Shown here in pieces: positions 19,917 through 24,363 of a DNA stretch of 24,363 bases. Numbering within the stretch: the first letter of the stretch is position 1; each line of letters opens with the position of its first letter. The stretch is from a virus. The notes beneath the pieces were generated by a model that made no database searches, was not told the DNA's origin, and worked only from the letters and a program-made list of their open reading frames with translations. Where the stretch lies: IMG/VR virus record IMGVR_UViG_3300009152_000200, positions 1-24,363 of that record; one strand, written 5' to 3'. The translations under genes were made by a program, and so were the position numbers.

Positions 19917-20129
19917 ATGCTTGATCAGAATTGTAAGGCTTGTACGTTCTTTAACGATATAGGTCAATTGGGGCAATGCAGACGATACCCCACATATCAA
20001 AACCGCCATCACACAGAGTGGTGCGGTGAGTTTTCTCCGAGTGTAGTTGCCGTTGAGAGTTCACCCGTCCCAGAGGCGGGTGCTTTTTCTCCAAAGAAGC
20101 GCGGCAGACCAGCAAAGGACGCAAAATGA
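19917..20129 (+). CDS. Small Cys-rich protein with AT-hook-like tail
   Basis: 70 residues. Cys6, Cys9, Cys21 and Cys36 (NCKACTFF, GQCRRYPTY, WCGEFSP) form a metal-binding-type set common in short phage proteins. The C-terminal part ends KKRGRPAKDAK, with the RGRP core of an AT-hook that binds the minor groove of AT-rich DNA. AAAGG lies six bases before the ATG. A terminator-like hairpin (20062-20088) is set in the code before the AT-hook, so transcripts may end early. It overlaps the GroES gene by four bases. Confidence 0.72.
   Translation: MLDQNCKACTFFNDIGQLGQCRRYPTYQNRHHTEWCGEFSPSVVAVESSPVPEAGAFSPKKRGRPAKDAK
20062..20088 (+). terminator. Terminator-like hairpin inside a coding region
   Basis: CACCCG (20062-20067) pairs with CGGGTG (20077-20082). 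Two more C-G pairs form after a bulged T, with a four-base loop, and CTTTTT follows at 20083-20088. This is the form of a Rho-independent terminator. It lies within the code of the 70-residue Cys-rich protein, upstream of the GroES, methyltransferase and terminase genes. The T run is short, so the strength is doubtful. Confidence 0.45.
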
Positions 20130-20413
20130 ACTTGCAGCCCTTGAGAGACAAAATCCTTGTTCGCCCCGAAAAGCGGACGTTAAGCGAAACATTGATTATC
20201 CAATCGGCAGAAGCTGATAGCCGTGGAACTGTCGTTGCGGTTGGCCCAGACGCATTGGCTGAAGGCTTAAATGTTGGCGACCGCATCACTTTTGGTACAT
20301 TTGCCAAAGATTACAAAGATGAATACCTCAAGTTCGAGGAAATCAAGCACAATGATGAGCGCCTACTGAAAATGAGTTGGCAAGATGTTTGTTTTGTAAT
20401 GGAGGAAGAATAA
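20126..20413 (+). CDS. Phage co-chaperonin (GroES/Cpn10 homologue)
   Basis: 95 residues, the normal length for GroES, which caps the GroEL ring as a heptamer. The start LQPLRDKILVRPEKR, the mobile loop at about 17-29 with hydrophobic Leu23-Ile-Ile25 (which would bind GroEL), GTVVAVGP at 34-41, VGDRITFGTF at 50-59, and the last strand (LKMSWQDVCFVMEEE) all match. Phage co-chaperonins such as T4 gp31 replace host GroES to fold the coat protein. The gene lies shortly before the packaging genes, in line with such a role. It starts in an ATGA overlap and ends in a TAATG overlap. Confidence 0.93.
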   Translation: MNLQPLRDKILVRPEKRTLSETLIIQSAEADSRGTVVAVGPDALAEGLNVGDRITFGTFAKDYKDEYLKFEEIKHNDERLLKMSWQDVCFVMEEE

Positions 20414-20556
20414 TGCCCTTGATCAAATCCAAATCCCCCGAAGCGTTCAAAAAGAACATTAAAGCTGAAATCAAAACTGGCAAACCTGTCAAGCAGGCCG
20501 TTGCCATTGCATATTCGGAAAAGCGTGAAGCTGCCAAGAAGGACAAAAAGAAATGA
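20413..20556 (+). CDS. 47-residue basic protein, common small phage type
   Basis: Starts in a TAATG junction with the GroES gene and stops with TGA at 20554-20556. The sequence begins MPLIKSKSPEAFKKNIKAEI and includes KPVKQAVAIAYSEKREA and a Lys-rich end. The pattern KSxSxxAFxxNIxxEIxxGKPxKQAVAIAY is one I know from very many phages; the function is not known. It is coupled to the genes on both sides. Confidence 0.75.
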   Translation: MPLIKSKSPEAFKKNIKAEIKTGKPVKQAVAIAYSEKREAAKKDKKK

Positions 20557-20705
20557 AAGAGCAAATCCAAGCCCGTATTGCTGAACTAGAGAAGCAAAAA
20601 GAGCAAATGCTTGCCAACTTCCATGCTATTTCAGGCGCTATTGCCGAAAATGAAGCCTGGCTCAGACAACTGGACAAAGATGCAAATAGTTCAACGCAAG
20701 ATTGA
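20553..20705 (+). CDS. 50-residue coiled-coil peptide
   Basis: Starts in an ATGA overlap and ends at 20705, 26 bases inside the methyltransferase gene. The sequence (MKEQIQARIAELEKQKEQML, then ANFHAISGAIAENEAWLRQL) is one coiled-coil helix with a short polar tail. Small peptides of this form are often found next to phage packaging genes. The function is unknown; the coupling supports expression. Confidence 0.65.
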   Translation: MKEQIQARIAELEKQKEQMLANFHAISGAIAENEAWLRQLDKDANSSTQD

Positions 20706-21840
20706 GGATTTAATTCCTTACGTCAAAAACAGCCGTACACACTCCGAAGACCAGATTGCTCAAATAGCGGCAAGCATCAAAGAGTTTGGTTGGACTAATC
20801 CTGTCTTGATTGACGGGGATAACGGCATCATTGCGGGTCATGGACGGGTCATGGCAGCCAGAAAGCTGAAGTTTAAGGAAGTACCTACTATTGAACTGAA
20901 AGACCTGACCGAAACCCAAAAGAAGGCTTACATCATTGCCGACAACCGCCTGGCGTTAAATGCAGGGTGGGACAATGAAATGCTGACCATCGAGTTAAAC
21001 GATTTGTTGGCTGACGGCTTTGCCTTAAACATTCTGGGCTTTGACGCTAAAGAGTTAAACGCCTTGCTTGAGCCAGAGGTGGTCGAAGGGTTAACTGGTG
21101 AAGATGAAGCACCGCCATTACCTGAAGAGCCTAAAACAAAATTGGGCGATATATACCAACTTGGCAACCATAGGCTCATGTGTGGTGATTCCACAAGCGT
21201 AGATGCCGTGGAAACGTTATTACAAGGCCAACGTGCCGACATGGTGTTTACTGACCCGCCATACAATGTAGCCTTTAATGGGCGTAGCGGTAAGTTTGAT
21301 GTAATTAAAAACGATGACTTGCCTGATGACGAGTTTTCCCAATTTATCCAAGATTGGTTGCAAACTTTTGAGGCGTTTCGACCAAACAGTTATTACATTT
21401 GCTGTAATTGGGCGTTTTATGGAATTTTGCAGTCAGCCCTAAAACCCAAGGCTTGCATTGTGTGGGCTAAAAACGTTTTTGGTTTAGGTCGTGGATATAG
21501 GCATCAACACGAATTTATTATGTTTGATGGGCTAATTGACCCAGACATTAAAAACGAATCAGACTTGTGGAACATTGCTAAAGACAGCAAATATGTACAT
21601 CCAACACAAAAGCCTGTGGCTATAAGCGAACGTGCAATTAAAAACAGTACCAAGGTCAACAACATTGTGTTGGATTACTTTGGTGGCTCTGGCAGCACAC
21701 TTATTGCTTGCGAAAAACAAAACCGTCATGCTAGGCTTATGGAACTAGACCCAAAATACTGCGATGTCATAGTAAAGCGATGGGAAGACTTCACAGGCAA
21801 AAAAGCCGTACTATTGACAGAAGTAACACAAAATGTGTAA
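20680..21840 (+). CDS. ParB-domain DNA methyltransferase (beta class, DPPY)
   Basis: 386 residues from the ATG at 20680; a longer form from 20611 would cover the coiled-coil peptide's code and adds no domain. Residues 1 to about 110 are a ParB/sulfiredoxin-like domain (NSRTHSEDQIAQIAASI, IIAGHGRVMAARKL, AYIIADNRLALNAGWD). The rest is an N6-adenine/N4-cytosine methyltransferase: DPPY at 192-195 (motif IV) comes before FGGSGS at 334-339 (motif I, SAM site), the beta-class order, with HPTQKP at 307-312. DPPY favours adenine N6. It may protect phage DNA from host nucleases or mark it for packaging. No partner restriction gene is nearby. Confidence 0.9.
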   Translation: MQIVQRKIEDLIPYVKNSRTHSEDQIAQIAASIKEFGWTNPVLIDGDNGIIAGHGRVMAARKLKFKEVPTIELKDLTETQKKAYIIADNRLALNAGWDNEMLTIELNDLLADGFALNILGFDAKELNALLEPEVVEGLTGEDEAPPLPEEPKTKLGDIYQLGNHRLMCGDSTSVDAVETLLQGQRADMVFTDPPYNVAFNGRSGKFDVIKNDDLPDDEFSQFIQDWLQTFEAFRPNSYYICCNWAFYGILQSALKPKACIVWAKNVFGLGRGYRHQHEFIMFDGLIDPDIKNESDLWNIAKDSKYVHPTQKPVAISERAIKNSTKVNNIVLDYFGGSGSTLIACEKQNRHARLMELDPKYCDVIVKRWEDFTGKKAVLLTEVTQNV

Positions 21841-21843
21841 TAT
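21814..21843 (+). promoter_or_regulatory. Candidate late promoter for the packaging genes
   Basis: TTGACA (21814-21819, perfect) and TAATAT (21838-21843, four of six) with an 18-base spacer. Transcription would start near 21850, leaving a leader of about 16 bases before the terS ATG at 21867. It lies at the end of the methyltransferase gene. With the terminator-like hairpin upstream at 20062-20088 it would let packaging and virion genes be expressed as a separate unit. Confidence 0.5.
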
Positions 21844-21866
21844 TTGGTTAAATTCCCCTCTATAAA

Positions 21867-22208
21867 ATGAACCACGAGCATATTCCCACCGACGACAGCA
21901 AGAAACTGGTTGAATCCAGTTCGGGATTAGGCTTGCCTCATGAATCTATTGCCATTCTTGTGGGCATTGATGACAAGACATTGCGTAAGTATTACCGCCA
22001 TGAACTAGACATGGGCAAAGCTAAAGCCAATGGTCAAATAGCCAAGACGCTATTTCAAAAAGCAACGTCAGGCGACACAACAAGCCTAATTTGGTGGACA
22101 AAGAGCCAAATGCGTTGGTCTGAGACTGTGCGGCAAGAGTTGACAGGTGAGAATGGCGCACCGTTGCTTTCAGGCATTCAAGTGTCATTTGTAAAGCCCG
22201 ATGAGTGA
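21867..22208 (+). CDS. Terminase small subunit-like DNA-binding protein
   Basis: 113 residues. A helix-turn-helix at about 20-45 (GLGLPHESIAILVGIDDKTL, then RKYYRHELDMGKAKAN) is followed by LFQKATSGDTTSLIWWTKSQ and RWSE, a pattern I know from genes placed just before large terminases. Terminase small subunits choose the packaging site on the DNA. There is no good ribosome site before the ATG, only an AT-rich leader. It overlaps the large-subunit gene by eight bases. Confidence 0.85.
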   Translation: MNHEHIPTDDSKKLVESSSGLGLPHESIAILVGIDDKTLRKYYRHELDMGKAKANGQIAKTLFQKATSGDTTSLIWWTKSQMRWSETVRQELTGENGAPLLSGIQVSFVKPDE

Positions 22209-23484
22209 AATTAGCCAGGCTATTGCAAAGGCTGAGTTTCCACTCAAGCTAGAGTGCCTGTTTAAGCCATCCCGTTACAAAGTCTTATACGGTGGTCGTG
22301 GCGGGGCAAAGTCATGGGGTGTTGCTAGGGCTTTGCTTATTAAAGCTGCCCAAAACCCATTACGAGTGCTTTGCGCCCGTGAGTTCCAAACATCCATTAA
22401 AGACTCGGTTCACAAGCTACTGTGCGACCAGATCGAGGCGCTTGGGCTTGGCACGTTTTATGAGATCACGCAGACAAGCATTCGGGGCAAGAACGGCTCA
22501 GAGTTCAGCTTTGTCGGTCTGAAGAACAATGTGGCAAACGTCAAGTCCTATGAGGGCGTTGATGTGTGTTGGGTTGAGGAAGCCCAAACAACCAGCCGAA
22601 TGTCGTGGAATGTGCTAATTCCAACGATTCGTAAGGAAAAGTCAGAAATCTGGATTACGTTCAATCCTGAGTTGGAGACAGACGAAACTTACCAGCGGTT
22701 TGTGCTAAACCCGCCAGAAGATTGCATCGTCACTAAAATCAACTGGTCGGATAACCCTTGGTTTCCTGAGACGCTAAGACTAGAGAAAGATGCGCTTAAG
22801 TTCCGCGACCCACAGGCTTACAACGTGGTTTGGGAAGGTTTATGCCGCCAGACGGTCGATGGCGCTATCTTTGCCAAAGAAATGCAAATGGCAGAGTTGG
22901 ATGGGCGCATCACAAAGGTCAACTACGACCCTATGAAGCCCGTACACGCGATTTTTGACCTTGGATGGTCTGATGCCACAGCCATCTGGTTCTTGCAGTT
23001 TATAGGCATGGAAACACGCCTAATCCGTTACATGGAAGGCAATCAGCAGACCATGAGCGACTACCTGGCTAAGATGCAGACGTTTGGCTATATCTACGAC
23101 ACGCTATGGTTGCCACACGATGCCGAGAACAAGACTCTGGCAGCCAACGGCAGAAGTATTGAGGAAATCGTCAGGTCTGCGGGATACAAGACCAAGATTA
23201 TTCCTAAAACGCCCATATTGGACTCAATCAACGCGGCAAGGACAATTTTTAGAAACTGCTGGTTTGACAGGGAAAACTGTCACGAGGGCTTGCAATGTCT
23301 AAGGCATTACCGTTACGATGTTGACCCAGACACCAAGCAATTTAGCAAAACGCCTTTGCACGACCAATATTCGCATGGCGCTGATGCGTTTAGATACATC
23401 GGTTTGATGGTAAATGAGCCTCGGCAGACGAGGAAACCCAGACCAAACGCAAATTATGGTAGCCAACATTCTTGGATGGCGTAA
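22201..23484 (+). CDS. Terminase large subunit (packaging ATPase/nuclease)
   Basis: 427 residues, as usual for PBSX-type large terminases. Walker A at 31-38 (GGRGGAKS), Walker B at about 122-128 (VCWVEEA), and the coupling region (TFNPELETD) show the ATPase that drives DNA into the prohead. The RNase-H-like nuclease has likely metal ligands at Asp253 (FDLGWSDA), Asp307 (LPHDAE) and Asp395 (SHGADAFRY). It starts within the terS stop region, eight bases before the end. The portal gene begins 29 bases after its stop. Confidence 0.95.
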   Translation: MSEISQAIAKAEFPLKLECLFKPSRYKVLYGGRGGAKSWGVARALLIKAAQNPLRVLCAREFQTSIKDSVHKLLCDQIEALGLGTFYEITQTSIRGKNGSEFSFVGLKNNVANVKSYEGVDVCWVEEAQTTSRMSWNVLIPTIRKEKSEIWITFNPELETDETYQRFVLNPPEDCIVTKINWSDNPWFPETLRLEKDALKFRDPQAYNVVWEGLCRQTVDGAIFAKEMQMAELDGRITKVNYDPMKPVHAIFDLGWSDATAIWFLQFIGMETRLIRYMEGNQQTMSDYLAKMQTFGYIYDTLWLPHDAENKTLAANGRSIEEIVRSAGYKTKIIPKTPILDSINAARTIFRNCWFDRENCHEGLQCLRHYRYDVDPDTKQFSKTPLHDQYSHGADAFRYIGLMVNEPRQTRKPRPNANYGSQHSWMA

Positions 23485-23513
23485 AATGGCTATATCACAT
23501 TTAGGGCAACATC

Positions 23514-24363
23514 ATGGCTGATGATTACGACTCACGAATTCAGGAAGCAATCGACTTCCTAAAGTTTGCTAACGATGCAGACACAATGAATCGCCAAGAG
23601 GCTTTAGAAGACCTGAAGTTTGGCGGTGGTGATCAATGGCCTGTTGAATTGCAAAATTCGAGAAATCTGGAATCAAGGCCCGTAATTACTGTAAACAAGG
23701 TGGACAATTACTGCCGCCAAGTTTCTAACCAACAGCGCCAGCAGCGCCCTCGCATCAAAGTTCATGCCACAAACACGCATGATGACATGGTGGACGCACA
23801 GACCATTCAGGGCATTGTTCGTCACATTGAGGTCAATTCCAACGCAGATCACGCCTATGACAACGCATTTGAGTATGCTGTTCGCATGGGTTGGGGCTAT
23901 ATGCGGGTGCGCACAGACTACATTTCCGAAGATTCATTTGATCAGGAAATCTACATTGACCCTGTGGATAACCCATTCACGGTGTACTTTGATCCCAATT
24001 CAGTATTGCCTGACGGCTCAGATGCAGACCGTTGTTTAATTACAACAATGATGCTCAAGAGCGAGTTCCGCAAGCTGTACCCTGATGCGGATGATGGTGG
24101 CACAAGTTTTACTCAGCGTGGAACTGGCGACTCTCAGTCTGAGTGGATTACCAAAGAGGACATTCGCCTTGCTGAGTATTACTACACGGTCAGGGAAAAG
24201 GCTACTTTGTACCTTTTGAGCGATGGTTCAGCGACATTTGCTGATGACAAAGACTTCTTTAAGCGCCTAGAGGCTTACGGCATTACCGTGGTGGACAAGC
24301 GTGATTCATTCAAGAAAACAATTAAGTACGTCAAGATGACTGCGGTTGAGATTCTTGAGGAAC
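23514..24363 (+). CDS. P22-type portal protein (N-terminal part)
   Basis: 283 codons are visible from the ATG at 23514; the gene runs off the window. AGGG lies seven bases upstream. The start (DSRIQEAIDFLKFANDADTM, RQEALEDLKF, GDQWP) and VNKVDNYCRQVSNQQRQQRP, then the region AFEYAVRMGWGYMRVRTDY and PFTVYFDPNS, match the P22 portal family. The portal is a twelve-part ring at one corner of the head; DNA goes in and out through it, terminase binds it on the outside and gp4-like protein later. P22 portal is more than 700 residues, so more than half is missing here. Confidence 0.92.
   Translation, partial: MADDYDSRIQEAIDFLKFANDADTMNRQEALEDLKFGGGDQWPVELQNSRNLESRPVITVNKVDNYCRQVSNQQRQQRPRIKVHATNTHDDMVDAQTIQGIVRHIEVNSNADHAYDNAFEYAVRMGWGYMRVRTDYISEDSFDQEIYIDPVDNPFTVYFDPNSVLPDGSDADRCLITTMMLKSEFRKLYPDADDGGTSFTQRGTGDSQSEWITKEDIRLAEYYYTVREKATLYLLSDGSATFADDKDFFKRLEAYGITVVDKRDSFKKTIKYVKMTAVEILEE

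Noticed and set aside
19951-20307. 118-residue minus-strand frame
   Set aside because: It is opposite the Cys-rich and GroES genes, both well supported, and has no fold or ribosome site.
1-24363. CRISPR arrays, tRNA genes, insertion sequences, integrase or attachment site
   Set aside because: I looked for spaced repeats, tRNA-like cloverleaf ends, transposase motifs and tyrosine or serine recombinase motifs, and saw none. The short repeats at 17468-17537 are too close together for a CRISPR.

Overview
The window is part of a tailed double-stranded DNA phage genome with a P22-like (podovirus) virion layout. The main evidence is the gene order: small and large terminase subunits and a P22-type portal at the right end; a P22 gp4-like tail accessory factor, a P22 gp10-like packaged-DNA stabilisation protein, three ejection (injection) proteins and a short tail fibre at the left end; then lysis genes. 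Base composition is moderate. Several small accessory families (SAK3-type annealing protein, YqaJ exonuclease, DUF1376 replication protein, DUF1364 HNH-like protein, ParB-methyltransferase) look like those of phages of Proteobacteria, perhaps freshwater Burkholderiales. That host guess rests on family memory, not on a search.

Layout. (1) 1-11976, plus strand: the end of an unknown gene, tail accessory and DNA-stabilisation proteins, a GNAT-like acetyltransferase, three ejection proteins (the last with a lytic transglycosylase domain), a short tail fibre, several small membrane or coiled-coil genes including up to three holin candidates, and a GH24 endolysin. (2) 12007-13497, plus strand: a HEXXH zinc-peptidase-like protein, a metallophosphoesterase with an N-terminal helix-turn-helix, and a 47-residue membrane protein. 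(3) 13498-16746, minus strand: a tightly coupled leftward early operon with a recombination set (SAK3 annealing protein, YqaJ exonuclease, small protein with an SSB-like acidic tip), a winged-helix protein, and several very small proteins (30 to 75 residues), one a zinc ribbon and one a membrane peptide. (4) 16747-16892: a divergent control region with two inverted repeats and an extended -10 promoter that seems to give a leaderless mRNA for a Cro-like repressor. (5) 16893-21840, mostly plus strand: Cro-like repressor, DUF1376 replication protein with an internal array of 7-bp repeats (candidate origin), small zinc-binding proteins, a VRR-NUC-like nuclease, a DUF1364 HNH-like protein, one isolated minus-strand gene, a phage GroES, and a ParB-domain DNA methyltransferase. 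(6) 21867-24363, plus strand: terS, terL and the start of the portal gene, preceded by a good candidate late promoter (TTGACA - 18 bp - TAATAT) inside the end of the methyltransferase gene.

How it fits together. The right end (portal) should continue through scaffold and coat genes into the left end (tail accessory factor), so the genome is probably a circular map opened inside the head genes. No integrase or CI-like repressor is visible, so the lifestyle cannot be decided. The most interesting points are three copies of one glycine/threonine-rich beta-type domain inserted into the two adjacent neck proteins, the leaderless Cro with its palindrome, the repeat array in the replication gene, the SAK3-exonuclease-SSB-tip module, the long out-of-frame overlap of a zinc-ribbon gene with the DUF1364 gene, and the phage GroES.
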